Source of the DNA: Pseudomonadales bacterium
GTDB lineage: Bacteria > Pseudomonadota > Gammaproteobacteria > Pseudomonadales > Azotimanducaceae
Length of the DNA stretch: 64,000 nucleotides
Direction: 5' to 3'
Assembly (NCBI GenBank): GCA_011525295.1
Contig: WTGV01000032.1
Span: 62,001-126,000 of the forward strand
Position 1 is the first letter of the stretch; each line of letters opens with the position of its first letter. A program made the translations under genes and the position numbers. Positions 1-9,388 of this stretch are shown here, piece by piece. Below the pieces are notes generated by a model. The model was not told where the DNA came from, ran no database searches, and worked only from the letters and a program-made list of their open reading frames with translations.

Positions 1-1
1 T

Positions 2-967
2 TACGCTGAGCTGCTCGTTCCATTTCTCGCCAAAGACCGCGTAGGAGTACTCAACTACTTAGAGCAGCTTAGTCAGTATCAACGATCTGGTTTGATGTAT
101 CCATTGATGGATAATTGGGTAGAGGTTGACGTGGAGAATGCTCTGGACGCCGCAAGAGCGCTAACGAATCCATCTTTTCGCTCTTCTGTTTATGGGCCGT
201 TGTTATTTGCTTGGGGAAGAACCAGACCTCTAGAGGTATTAGAGCGACTAGATGAATTACCACGAAAACATAGATCCTCGGCTGTATTTGCCGTCATTCA
301 CGCTTTAGGTGCAACGAATCCGGATGAAATTTTGAGGCATCTCCCCTCGTTGAAGACAATTCCCGGTGCATATTCGCTCGAAATTGAGAGAACGTTCGTT
401 TACAGGTGGGCTTCTACGTTTCCGGCTCAGGCCTTGGATTGGGTACGAGAGAACATGAAACCGGAGTCTGAACAACGAGACCGCATGCTTAATCGAGTAC
501 TGGGTGAATACGCGCTCGTTCAGCCCCAAAAAGCTATGGACGTTGCGATTTCAGAAGATCCTAGCCCCACTCGAGCCGAGCTCGGACTCGCATTTAGCGT
601 GATCGACTCTCTAATACGTAATGACCAGCTCGAGGAGGCGATCGGTTTATTAGAGCGAGTACCTAAAGATAACCGTATGTTTGCTTATTCAGATGTTGCC
701 GAGAAACTAGTTTTGCAAGATCGATTCACCGAGTTTGATTCTCTGTCTGAAAAGGTACCTGAAGTTGACAGAGTAAACTATTTCTATTCGGTGGCCCGCG
801 GATTGAGCTACACTGACTCGTCAAGTGTTCTTGAGGTGGTCGTGAAGATACCAGATGCTAGCGTACGATCCGAAGTTGCAAAACGAATATTGAGTAATGA
901 ATGGGTGATCGAAAGATATTTCACCGAAGAGCAGGTAGAGACTCTAAGTTCAATAGTCGCCGAGTGA
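2..967 (+). CDS. A-type helical-repeat protein, copy A1 (5' truncated by window edge)
   Basis: The reading frame is open from base 2, so this is the C-terminal 321 residues of a longer protein. It matches, visibly and throughout, the C-terminal halves of the genes at 2888-4675 and 6602-8392. Shared landmarks are the FR-S(x)L-x-(Y/T)-(D/A)W helix pair, the PxxALDWV segment and the final T(E/K)EQ(L/V)ETL block. The protein is made of repeated amphipathic helices with recurrent Trp and DPxxAL/LPxxxR spacing, which suggests an alpha-solenoid (TPR/HEAT-like). By comparison with the complete copies, the missing N-terminus should hold a single membrane anchor, leaving this part in the periplasm. It is the first visible member of an alternating A-B-A-B-A array. 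Function unknown. Confidence 0.8.
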   Translation, partial: YAELLVPFLAKDRVGVLNYLEQLSQYQRSGLMYPLMDNWVEVDVENALDAARALTNPSFRSSVYGPLLFAWGRTRPLEVLERLDELPRKHRSSAVFAVIHALGATNPDEILRHLPSLKTIPGAYSLEIERTFVYRWASTFPAQALDWVRENMKPESEQRDRMLNRVLGEYALVQPQKAMDVAISEDPSPTRAELGLAFSVIDSLIRNDQLEEAIGLLERVPKDNRMFAYSDVAEKLVLQDRFTEFDSLSEKVPEVDRVNYFYSVARGLSYTDSSSVLEVVVKIPDASVRSEVAKRILSNEWVIERYFTEEQVETLSSIVAE

Positions 968-1036
968 TACAACAATTGATGAACTCATTGATCAAACCAA
1001 TTCAGGTGAGCGTGCGTAGCAACATTAATCGAATTT

Positions 1037-2821
1037 ATGATGACGATGAAACGTAAACAACTTGTTCTTACCCTGACCAGCTTGACCTGTGGCATAGGTT
1101 TAGGTTTTTTGATTTCTTTGCTACTGTTTCCACAGAACGACACGAATGTGCAGTCGCCGCCACAAGAAACTACCACTGTTCCATCTGCTGCAGTCGAAAC
1201 GGACAGTCAAGAATCCGATTCAGTTCCGACAGACCTTGTCGAGATAGTTCTGCTAGAAAAGGTAACAGAGCAACGCATCGCTCTCTACCAGATGCTCGAA
1301 AACAAGAATGGGGAGCAGATTGCAGAATTAATAGGACGTTCCCTCACGTTCGATAGTTCTGAGAGCTTGTTCTCTACACAAAGAATACTCTTTGCGGAAC
1401 TCGCACAGGTTGAACCAGAAGTTGCTTTAGAACTGATTTGGGAGACAGAACGCATTCGCTGGGGAACATTACTTGATGAAGTAGCAATTCATTGGGGCTT
1501 AACAGCTCCTAGAGAAGCTTTAAAAGAGTTTGCAGCATTGAAAGAACCGTGGAGAGGTAGAGCAACAAGAACCGTTTTTGATCACCAACAGAGTTTAAAC
1601 GAAACGGAGTTAGCTGAACTAGCGGGTTCTTTAGACATCACCGAGCAGTTTCTTTTGTGGAAGTATGAAATAGAGCTTGCAGGAGTCATAGATGAACCAA
1701 GAAAAGCATTTGACCTCACGTTAAAGGCAGATATTTCATATTTAGATAAAAGCAAAATGCTAACACTGATCACGAATCGATGGATCGAAAGAACCGGTAC
1801 TGACGACATCAGTGCCAAGCTAAATCTTGTGTTCGAGGTGTTCGGCGACACGCGTGGTCTTTGGGCTCCAGTTGTGACCGAAATCACGAAAAACGATCCA
1901 AGTTTCGTGTGGGAACAGCTGACCACTATGTCGTTAGAAATCCAAAAACGGTTTAGTGGATCAATCTTCGGAGAGTGGGCTGCAATCGATCCCAACGCTG
2001 CAATACAAGTATTACAGAACAGAGAATTTATGGCTCAGATGGAGTTTTATCGTTATTCGTTTATACGATCGTGGGTTGATGCTGTAGCGGATAAATTTCT
2101 AGAACACATCGAACTGCTACCAGAGGCTGACAAGATTCTAGCAATTCGCATGGCAGTCGAAAACCTCGCACACAGCTCACCACCGAACGACGTGCTTGAA
2201 TTACTTGGTCAGTTGAAATCACGGGGACTGAATACCCTCGAAGCAACGGATTCATTTGTGAAAATATGGAGTCGTAAAGACTTACTCGCAGCACTTGAGT
2301 GGGTACTTCAAAACAAAGAACAAGGTCGGTATGACGGACAATATATGTTGGGAGATGTCTTGGAGCAACTGGCATTATCGGATCCAGAGAGAGCAATGAA
2401 AATAGCACTCGAACAACCTGAGGAGTCTTCACTAGACGTCAACGTTGTGATGAAGCTTCTTAGGTTGGGAGAATTCGACAAAGCACTTACTTTAGCACCA
2501 AAGGTACGGAAGAAGCGTTGGTACGGTTCGATATATCACAACGTGGCTTATTCCCTAGTGGGAGCAGGCAGGACTGACGAAGCGCTGGCACTTGCAGAGA
2601 AAGTGGAGGAGTCGGAACGGACTCGCTTCTATCAAAACTTGGTCTTTCCTTGGTTATACAGCGATCCGGACTCTCTACTCGAACAGTTATCACATTTAGA
2701 GACTGCAGAAGTTCGCACGATCTTCGCCGCAGAAGTTCTCAAAAATCATGAGAGTTTTCATTACCTAACAGAAAAGGAGTCAGAGTTTGTTCGGACGTTC
2801 ATTCCCGATGACACCAACTAA
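1037..2821 (+). CDS. B-type membrane-anchored helical-repeat protein, copy B1
   Basis: A protein of about 594 residues. An N-terminal basic stretch (KRKQ) is followed by one hydrophobic segment (about residues 9-31) that should act as an uncleaved signal anchor. Next come a Gln/Thr/Ser-rich linker and about 500 residues of helical repeats. It is clearly paralogous to 4754-6529: both have the ERIRWG segment, an IDEPRKAF segment, SDPERAM, and an RT(D/E)EALALA-type repeat near the end. Starts at 1037, 1040 and 1046 are all possible; ATG 1046 aligns with the MKRNR start of the other B copy. No good Shine-Dalgarno sequence was seen. It lies 69 bases after the A1 gene, so co-transcription is likely. 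I know no functional family for it; a periplasmic scaffold is an inference. Confidence 0.85.
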   Translation: MMTMKRKQLVLTLTSLTCGIGLGFLISLLLFPQNDTNVQSPPQETTTVPSAAVETDSQESDSVPTDLVEIVLLEKVTEQRIALYQMLENKNGEQIAELIGRSLTFDSSESLFSTQRILFAELAQVEPEVALELIWETERIRWGTLLDEVAIHWGLTAPREALKEFAALKEPWRGRATRTVFDHQQSLNETELAELAGSLDITEQFLLWKYEIELAGVIDEPRKAFDLTLKADISYLDKSKMLTLITNRWIERTGTDDISAKLNLVFEVFGDTRGLWAPVVTEITKNDPSFVWEQLTTMSLEIQKRFSGSIFGEWAAIDPNAAIQVLQNREFMAQMEFYRYSFIRSWVDAVADKFLEHIELLPEADKILAIRMAVENLAHSSPPNDVLELLGQLKSRGLNTLEATDSFVKIWSRKDLLAALEWVLQNKEQGRYDGQYMLGDVLEQLALSDPERAMKIALEQPEESSLDVNVVMKLLRLGEFDKALTLAPKVRKKRWYGSIYHNVAYSLVGAGRTDEALALAEKVEESERTRFYQNLVFPWLYSDPDSLLEQLSHLETAEVRTIFAAEVLKNHESFHYLTEKESEFVRTFIPDDTN

Positions 2822-2887
2822 CTCGAACAATCTACCAAGACTTGTTTTCGAGAAATCGTTCCGTACACATTCTTGTGATCGTATAGT

Positions 2888-4675
2888 ATGAAGAAGATTC
2901 CTACACACAGAATTCTCATCCCGATATTAAGGACATTTTCGACTATATTTGCTGGTTTGGTAATCGGAGCGTCCGCTTCCCTGTTCGTGGTTTGGATTTT
3001 TTTCAACGCAACCGAATCTGACTCGCACAAGACTGATCCAGAAAAGGATAGTAGTCAAGTGAATGTGTCGATATTCGGTGACGAATCGATCGGGGTTAAT
3101 GTGCTTTCTTCAGATGAACTTAGCTATTCAGACCTTCGCAAGTTAAGCGAGTCTTTTCGAACACTCAATCCTAGCGAACTCCAGGATTTGTTAATGCAAA
3201 GTGCTTCCCAACCGTCGACGTCAAGACTTTTCGCGTTTCAACAGATTTTGATTGAGTACTTGGTGGAGAGCTCTCCCGAGGACGCTTTAACAAGTATTGC
3301 ACAAATTTCGGACAGCCGTAGACATGCATTGCTACGCGTAATATTTGGGAATTGGTCGAAACAGAGTTTAGAACAGGCTCTGACTGCTGTAACTGAACTG
3401 TCTCACGCGGATCGACAAGTCGCCATCAACACAATCGTAGGAGCTCGTAGTGATCTGACTTTCGAAGAGTTGTCTGAATTGGTGAGCAGATTCAATTTCT
3501 CATCTGAATTGTTAAATCGAGAACAAGAACTCAAGACGTATGAGTTATTGGATCAAGAACCATTTAGAGCGATCGAATTGCTTGCCGAGGACGAAATCGA
3601 TGACAGTCAGCAAATTGAACTGTATCGGCTGATTACGGAAAAGTGGTATCAATCTGACGGCATGAGCATCATTCTTCAACTCGAAGATGCAAGACTAAGC
3701 TCGGGAGTTTTTAGTGAGCTATTTGAGCAGGTCACCGAACAAGACCGTAAAGCAGCACTTGTTTTCTTCAGTACTGTTGAGGACACTAGACGATCGTCTT
3801 TGAGTTATCAGTTGATCGATCATTGGGTCGCAGATGACGTAGACGACGCATTGCAAGCAATCAAAAGTCTGCCCCAATCGAATTTTCGTAGGTCCATGCT
3901 GAGCAGTCTTGCTTATGACTGGGGAAGGAAGGATCCTGCTACCGTATTGGACAGGTTGATGGAACTTCCACGGTCGGTTAGGGATGATGCGGTATCCACC
4001 GCAGCTGGCGAACTTGCAATAGACGGACCTAAAGACGTGCTTGACCGACTCTCATCGTTGCACGATGTTCCTGGTGCGAACTTACCCCGTGCGATTGAGT
4101 CCGTAGTAAATACTTGGGCGTCAGCTAACCCTAAACAGGCATTGGATTGGGTACAAAGCAATACAAAGAAAGGCACGTCTAGTCGTGAGCAACTGTTACG
4201 TGAGGTACTTCCAGAATTGGCACTTGTTGCACCAGAACAAGCAATGACCATAGCTGTTGACGAATTCAATCCAGCCTTCTATAACGGTTCGAACTTGCAA
4301 CACTATGTTTTAAGATCGTTATTACTTGCCGACAAGTTCGACGAAGCAATCGAATTGCTAGACCGGGTTCACGACGCTGTCAAGTTGTGGGAATATCAAG
4401 AGGTAGGCCTAGAACTCCTCGAACACAACCGTTTGGACGACACTCTAAGCTTAGCTGATTCACTTACTGACGAGGAGCAGATCGATTATTTCAATCGCGT
4501 CGTGTCCGGGGCAGTTATATTTAATCGTACGTCCGCCGTCCTAGAGCTGATTGCTAAATTGCCCACGACTGAGATGCAGGCAGGAATCGCAGAGCAACTG
4601 TTGAGTCAAGAGTATTCGGTGCGGGAATTCACAACAGAACAACTCGAAACTCTTAGAGGGTTCGTGTCGGAATAA
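2888..4675 (+). CDS. A-type membrane-anchored helical-repeat protein, copy A2
   Basis: The complete 595-residue product has an N-terminal membrane segment (about residues 9-39), then an acidic linker and a long all-helical region. Short units recur with a pattern close to W-x(3)-D/N-P-x(2)-A-L followed by LP-x(3)-R, as in alpha-solenoids. It is paralogous to A1 and A3; the ends (TTEQLETLRGFVSE here) are nearly the same. It differs from the B type in its anchor and first helical units but has similar length and layout. It starts with ATG 66 bases after B1. The regular 66-78 base gaps in the array suggest that an A-B gene pair was duplicated as a unit. Function unknown; membrane-tethered periplasmic location is inferred. 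Confidence 0.85.
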   Translation: MKKIPTHRILIPILRTFSTIFAGLVIGASASLFVVWIFFNATESDSHKTDPEKDSSQVNVSIFGDESIGVNVLSSDELSYSDLRKLSESFRTLNPSELQDLLMQSASQPSTSRLFAFQQILIEYLVESSPEDALTSIAQISDSRRHALLRVIFGNWSKQSLEQALTAVTELSHADRQVAINTIVGARSDLTFEELSELVSRFNFSSELLNREQELKTYELLDQEPFRAIELLAEDEIDDSQQIELYRLITEKWYQSDGMSIILQLEDARLSSGVFSELFEQVTEQDRKAALVFFSTVEDTRRSSLSYQLIDHWVADDVDDALQAIKSLPQSNFRRSMLSSLAYDWGRKDPATVLDRLMELPRSVRDDAVSTAAGELAIDGPKDVLDRLSSLHDVPGANLPRAIESVVNTWASANPKQALDWVQSNTKKGTSSREQLLREVLPELALVAPEQAMTIAVDEFNPAFYNGSNLQHYVLRSLLLADKFDEAIELLDRVHDAVKLWEYQEVGLELLEHNRLDDTLSLADSLTDEEQIDYFNRVVSGAVIFNRTSAVLELIAKLPTTEMQAGIAEQLLSQEYSVREFTTEQLETLRGFVSE

Positions 4676-4753
4676 GCAATGCCGACAGAGACTTGCATGA
4701 TCACTCTCGTTCTTTTAATCTCACACAGTATTGATTGATAGGTTCCGACTAAG

Positions 4754-6529
4754 ATGAAGCGTAACCGACTCGTACTTACACTTGTGAGTCTAACTTCAGG
4801 TGTTGGTCTTGGTTTTTTGATCGCATTTCTATTTTTCCCGTCGAACCAAACAGAGATGAACACTTCTCCGCAATCGACAGGTGGTATTCCATTGTCAGAG
4901 AAGACTCAAGTCAGTGAGAGTCAGGAACCAGCGCCAAACAGTCTAGCTATGGTCATTGAACTGAAGAGTCCGATAGAGCGACGTGTAGGACTATATCAGT
5001 TGGTGAATAACAAGAGCGCGGAGCAGATTACAGAATTCATCAAACAAACGTTTGACGTTGAGAACGTTCCGAGTTCGTACTTTGTGCAGCGGCTACTGTT
5101 TTCGGAATTGGCGCGGATTGACCCAGCCAAGTCGTTAGAGTTAGTGTGGGAAACTGAGCGCATTCGATGGGGACCATTACTTGACGTTGTTGCAATGCAA
5201 TGGAGCTTATTCGCACCTGATGGTGCTTTGCGAGCATTTTCGGAACTGGACGAGCCTTGGAAGAGTAGAGCACTCACTGCGGTCTTTCAATATCAAGATT
5301 CGCTAGACTTAGTCGAATTAAAGAATTTCACCCAATCCTTAAACATCACTGAAGAGTTCGTGAAGTGGACGTATGAAGAACAACTCGCAGCAGTAATAGA
5401 CGAACCACGGAAGGCGTTCAGCTTAGCTATAGAAGCCGACACTTCATATTTTCATCGACACCAGATGCTCAAGCAGATTACGAGACGTTGGGTTGAAAGA
5501 GAAGGTACAGCCGACATTAGTTCCATGTTGAGTCTCGTGTACGATATGTTTGCCGATACGAGGTTTCTGTGGAGTTCAGTGGTGAGCGAAATCGCCGCAC
5601 CCAATCCCGAACTCGCTTGGAAGCAGCTTTCATCGATGCCCCTTGAGATTCAGAAGCTATTTGCTGCCGATGTTTTCGACGAATGGGTTGAACTTGATCC
5701 AAGTGCCGCGATAGAGGCAGTCAGAACACAGGAATATGTCGATGCTATGGCGTCAGAAATGTATTCACACTTGCTAACGTGGGTTCGTGCGGTATCGGAT
5801 CGATTTCTCGAATACATTGAACTAGTACCCGAGGACTATAAGATGACTGCTATTGAGATAGCAGTTGAGCATTTGGCAAAAAGCTTACCACCCAATGAAA
5901 TAATTGACATGTTAGGCCAGTTGAGACTGCGAGGATTGAATACGCAAGAAGCAACGCATTCATTTGTGAGGGTCTGGAGCACCAAAGATCCTTTTGCGGC
6001 AGTTGAATGGGCGTCAAAGAACATGGATCAAGGACCAGGTGATGGACAGTGGATGTTGAGAACCGCGCTGGAAAAGCTTGTTTTATCCGACCCAGAAAGA
6101 GCAATGGAGTTCGCACTCAAGCAACCAGAAGAGCGTCGATTGGAAGACTTAGTGATTTACAAATTAATGGGCCAGGGAGAATTGGATAAAGGTCTTTCAT
6201 TCTTACCGCAGATTCGAGAAACATCGGGCTACCCGTTCATATACGATGGTGTAGGTTATCAACTGATCCTAGCGGGAAGGATTGAGGAGGCACTCGCGCT
6301 TGCCGATGATCTTGAGGAGTCGGAGAAACCTCAATTCTATTTCGCCTTAGCCAGACCGTGGCTCCGGTTTGAGCTTGAGTCTCTACTTGAACACTTGCCG
6401 AAATTGCCAACCGAGGAGACTAGAACAACGGTAATAAACGCTGTGCTCAGGGAACAGAATGGGTATCCATATTTGACCGCAAATGAACTGGAATATGTCC
6501 GATCTCTTAAACCCGTTGAAGCAAACTAA
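4754..6529 (+). CDS. B-type membrane-anchored helical-repeat protein, copy B2
   Basis: The 591-residue product begins MKRNRLVLTL and has one membrane segment (about residues 7-29) followed by a polar linker. The remainder is helical repeats that line up with B1 over the whole length, including the ETERIRWG and IDEPRKAF segments and SDPERAM. Its last block reads LTANELEYVRSL against LTEKESEFVRTF in B1. The simple ATG start supports placing the B1 start at the equivalent MKRKQ. It lies 78 bases after A2 and 72 before A3. A and B products may pair, since the genes alternate and have been kept in equal proportion, but this is inference. Confidence 0.85.
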   Translation: MKRNRLVLTLVSLTSGVGLGFLIAFLFFPSNQTEMNTSPQSTGGIPLSEKTQVSESQEPAPNSLAMVIELKSPIERRVGLYQLVNNKSAEQITEFIKQTFDVENVPSSYFVQRLLFSELARIDPAKSLELVWETERIRWGPLLDVVAMQWSLFAPDGALRAFSELDEPWKSRALTAVFQYQDSLDLVELKNFTQSLNITEEFVKWTYEEQLAAVIDEPRKAFSLAIEADTSYFHRHQMLKQITRRWVEREGTADISSMLSLVYDMFADTRFLWSSVVSEIAAPNPELAWKQLSSMPLEIQKLFAADVFDEWVELDPSAAIEAVRTQEYVDAMASEMYSHLLTWVRAVSDRFLEYIELVPEDYKMTAIEIAVEHLAKSLPPNEIIDMLGQLRLRGLNTQEATHSFVRVWSTKDPFAAVEWASKNMDQGPGDGQWMLRTALEKLVLSDPERAMEFALKQPEERRLEDLVIYKLMGQGELDKGLSFLPQIRETSGYPFIYDGVGYQLILAGRIEEALALADDLEESEKPQFYFALARPWLRFELESLLEHLPKLPTEETRTTVINAVLREQNGYPYLTANELEYVRSLKPVEAN

Positions 6530-6601
6530 ACCAGCCAACGAAGTTGTTCGTTACCACACGAACTTCGGTTTACCCATGAAAACATGTAGAGTTTTGATAC
6601 C

Positions 6602-8392
6602 GTGAATAGCACCTCAACTGCATCACCTGTGAAAGGACAAGCGACTAAATGCAAAGCATTGTCTTTTCCGTTATTAGGATTGACAATTGGTTTGGCTATT
6701 GGAATGGGAACATTCTTATTTGTATCGCAGTTATTCAACAATCCTGATGTGAAAGTGGAATCATCTCACTCAAAGTCAGATCTTAGTTTTTCAGGAGCAG
6801 ACAAAGACGTTGCAGGCTTAGATTGGATTTTCGGTGACGATCTCAACCATTCAGACCTCCTCAAGCTGAGTGAGTCTCTAATCGTTCTTAGTCAACACGA
6901 GCTACTCGAATTGTTAGAACGAAGTTCTAAGAAAGCTCGAACCGATAGGCTCGATACGATACAAGAAATGTTGGTTGAGTTCGTTGCTCAGGTTTCACCT
7001 AAAGAAGCTATAACAAAAATAGCGAACTTTTCAGAGCATCGAAGGCATTCACTGTTACAGGTGATATTCTCTCACTGGTCCTTAGCGAATTTTGACGAAG
7101 CTCTCGCCGCGCTAACTGAATTACCACGATCAGATAGGCGGATAGCCGCTAATGCTATCTTCGTAGAGCGGAGCAACACTTCAAGTCTAGATATCACGAC
7201 CAAAGCCAATAAACTCAACGTCAAATCTGAGTTAGTCGCGATCAAACAAGAACTTGAGATCTACGAGATGTTGGATCAAGATCCTTCAGGAGCATTCAAC
7301 ACGCTCATTAATGATGAAATCGACGACTGGGAGCAAATAGACATATATCGACAGGTCGCAGAGAAATGGTTTCAAACCCATGGAATAAGCATCGTTCTGC
7401 TAATCGACGATGCGCGGTTACGAGGAGGAGTTTTCGGGGAACTCTTCGAACAGATTACTCAAGTCGATCGTGAGGCTGCTCTTACCTTTATTAGCGGCGT
7501 TGATGAAGATACACGAGCGCGTCTAGGATATCGGTTACTCGAAGATTGGGTTGTCGCAGATGCTGAAGTAGCACTCAATGCGGTCAAGAATCTGCCTAAG
7601 TCATTTTTCCGACATTCATTGTTACGAAGCGTAGCAACGGACTGGGCTCGAGAGAGCCCCAATCTCGTAATGGATCAATTGCTGGAAATTCCAAGGTTGT
7701 ATCGTGCTGATGCTCTGTCGGTAATCGCTACTAAATTCGCCAAGGAGGATCCTGGGTACGCGCTTGAAAGAATTGAAGAATTGCGTTCGGTGCCGGGGAC
7801 AGATGTGGACCGATCTGTGGAATCCATAATTAGGACATGGTCATCTGACGCTCCAAAGCTTGCGCTTGACTGGGTTTTAACCCATGCGAAAGAAGACGCG
7901 AATAAACGGATTGAATTGTTGCGTGAAGTACTTCCAGAATACGTACTTGTTCAACCAGAACACGCGATGACCGTAGCAGTTGAAGAATTTAGCGTTGACC
8001 ATCCTTACCTCAGTCTACAGGCACTTGTCGTTAATTCGTTGCTGTACGCTGAAAGGTTTGACGAAGCGATAACTTTACTAGGCCAAGTTCAAGGTGAAGG
8101 CGAACACATCTACAGATATGTCGGGTTGGAACTTCTAAAACATGATCGATTGGACGATGTTCTCCCTCTAGCTGACTCAATCGTTGAAGGGAAGAAAGCG
8201 GAATTTTTCTATAGTCTAGCATCGAGCGCGTTGATTTACGAACATGCTTCCGATGTCATAGAAATGATTGCTGGGCTGCCCACGACCAATTTACAATTAG
8301 AAGTCGCCGAAAAACTGTTGAGTCGGAGTGGTGTGGCTCAAGAATTTACCAAAGAACAACTCGAAACTCTGAAATCGTTCGTATCGGAGTAG
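6602..8392 (+). CDS. A-type membrane-anchored helical-repeat protein, copy A3
   Basis: The 596-residue product uses a GTG start. A polar N-terminus of about 20 residues precedes one hydrophobic anchor (about residues 20-42). The helical region aligns with A2 over its length (for example the NHSDLLKLSESL, EIDD and PTT segments) and ends TKEQLETLKSFVSE. It is the last member of the array; a small hairpin and then infC follow. In Escherichia coli thrS occupies the position before infC, so in this genome the array sits in that place or follows a displaced thrS; the window cannot tell which. Function unknown. Confidence 0.85.
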   Translation: MNSTSTASPVKGQATKCKALSFPLLGLTIGLAIGMGTFLFVSQLFNNPDVKVESSHSKSDLSFSGADKDVAGLDWIFGDDLNHSDLLKLSESLIVLSQHELLELLERSSKKARTDRLDTIQEMLVEFVAQVSPKEAITKIANFSEHRRHSLLQVIFSHWSLANFDEALAALTELPRSDRRIAANAIFVERSNTSSLDITTKANKLNVKSELVAIKQELEIYEMLDQDPSGAFNTLINDEIDDWEQIDIYRQVAEKWFQTHGISIVLLIDDARLRGGVFGELFEQITQVDREAALTFISGVDEDTRARLGYRLLEDWVVADAEVALNAVKNLPKSFFRHSLLRSVATDWARESPNLVMDQLLEIPRLYRADALSVIATKFAKEDPGYALERIEELRSVPGTDVDRSVESIIRTWSSDAPKLALDWVLTHAKEDANKRIELLREVLPEYVLVQPEHAMTVAVEEFSVDHPYLSLQALVVNSLLYAERFDEAITLLGQVQGEGEHIYRYVGLELLKHDRLDDVLPLADSIVEGKKAEFFYSLASSALIYEHASDVIEMIAGLPTTNLQLEVAEKLLSRSGVAQEFTKEQLETLKSFVSE

Positions 8393-8396
8393 TACT

Positions 8397-8412
8397 GTCG
8401 ATCCATATCGAC
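8397..8412 (+). other. Short perfect hairpin after the A/B array
   Basis: GTCGAT and ATCGAC form a six-base perfect stem with a four-base loop, five bases after the A3 stop codon. There is no T-run after it, so it is not a standard Rho-independent terminator. It could stabilise the array transcript or be chance. Confidence 0.25.
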
Positions 8413-8608
8413 GAGTAACGGTTTAGTTCACATTTACAGTTATGGTAACTTGCACACTAGCGAACATGCATTAAAATTTATCGTTTGTTTGGAACGATCA
8501 CGACTGGAGTTTTTATGCAACAAAACCTTTCACCCTTGAGTTTGAGCCAAAGCCGAGAGACTGTATCGATCCAAAAGAGACCAAGTACAAATTGAGCTAA
8601 CGCCCGCG

Positions 8609-8613
8609 AGGAG
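8609..8613 (+). promoter_or_regulatory. Shine-Dalgarno AGGAG setting the ATC start of infC
   Basis: AGGAG ends five bases before ATC at 8619. No ATG, GTG or TTG occurs in frame between the TAA at 8598-8600 and 8688, which lies inside the conserved domain. This site therefore decides the start. Confidence 0.75.
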
Positions 8614-8618
8614 AACAC

Positions 8619-9167
8619 ATCAGCAAAACACCTGCAGGCTCTAAATTTGAGCGTGCGACTCTTAATGAGGACATAGACGCTCCACAGGTGCGTTTGATTG
8701 ACAAGGACGGTGAGCAAGTAGGTATCGTGCCACGATCACGAGCCTTAGCAGAAGCGAAAAAAGATGGGCTTGACTTGGTGTTAATTGCACCACAATCAAA
8801 TCCACCGGTAGTAAAGGTACTTGACTACAGCAAACATCTCTTTGAGCAAAAGAAATATATCTCTGCAAACAAGAAAAAGCAGAGAAATACACAAATCAAG
8901 GAAGTAAGGTTTCGCGTAAATACAGGAGACAGAGACTACCAAACAAAGACACGTAACATTGAACGTTTTCTGAATGACGGAGACAAAGCTAAAGTCAGTT
9001 TAAGGTTCAAAGGACGTGAGAGCTTACACCCAGAGATCGGGCTTAAGGTTCTGGAGCGGTTGCAAAACGACTTAAGCGAGAAAGCAACTGTTGAGCAACA
9101 ACCGAAGTTTGAAGGAACTCAACTTGTAATGGTGTTCGCACCTGTAAGTACGAAAAAGAAAAGATAA
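8619..9167 (+). CDS. infC: Translation initiation factor IF-3, ATC start
   Basis: IF-3 binds the 30S subunit, prevents premature 50S joining and checks the start codon and initiator tRNA. The product is 182 residues from ATC 8619, close to the E. coli length of 180. The N-terminal domain contains NEDIDAPQVRLIDKDGEQ, matching the family's N-x-x-I-x-A-x-x-V-R-L opening. A lysine-rich linker and the C-terminal domain (FRGRE-like FKGRES, then VMVFAP) follow. Starting at GTG 8688 would remove the first strand of the N-domain, so that choice is poor. Non-AUG starts (AUU, AUC) are known in infC and allow IF-3 to repress its own translation. rpmI follows after five bases. Confidence 0.93.
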   Translation: MSKTPAGSKFERATLNEDIDAPQVRLIDKDGEQVGIVPRSRALAEAKKDGLDLVLIAPQSNPPVVKVLDYSKHLFEQKKYISANKKKQRNTQIKEVRFRVNTGDRDYQTKTRNIERFLNDGDKAKVSLRFKGRESLHPEIGLKVLERLQNDLSEKATVEQQPKFEGTQLVMVFAPVSTKKKR

Positions 9168-9172
9168 GAATA

Positions 9173-9373
9173 ATGCCAAAGATCAAAACCCATCGAGGAG
9201 CCGCCAAACGATTTCGGCGTACTTCGAACGGTTACAAACACAAGCGCACTGGAAAGAATCATCTTCTTTCCAAGAAGTCGCAACAACGCAAACGTCAATT
9301 ACGCGGTTTTAAGAATCTGTCAGAGAGTGATGTCGCTAAGGTTGATGATTTACTTCCTTACGACGCGAGATAA
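9173..9373 (+). CDS. rpmI: 50S ribosomal protein L35
   Basis: This is a small basic protein of 66 residues opening MPKIKTHRGAAKRF, the standard L35 signature, and ending with the usual LLPY segment. It is a structural component of the large ribosomal subunit. It lies five bases after infC and 15 before rplT, in the conserved infC-rpmI-rplT operon. In E. coli and Bacillus, L20 represses this operon by binding mRNA near rpmI; I could not confirm such a structure here. Confidence 0.97.
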   Translation: MPKIKTHRGAAKRFRRTSNGYKHKRTGKNHLLSKKSQQRKRQLRGFKNLSESDVAKVDDLLPYDAR

Positions 9374-9388
9374 GCCACAGGAGTATCG

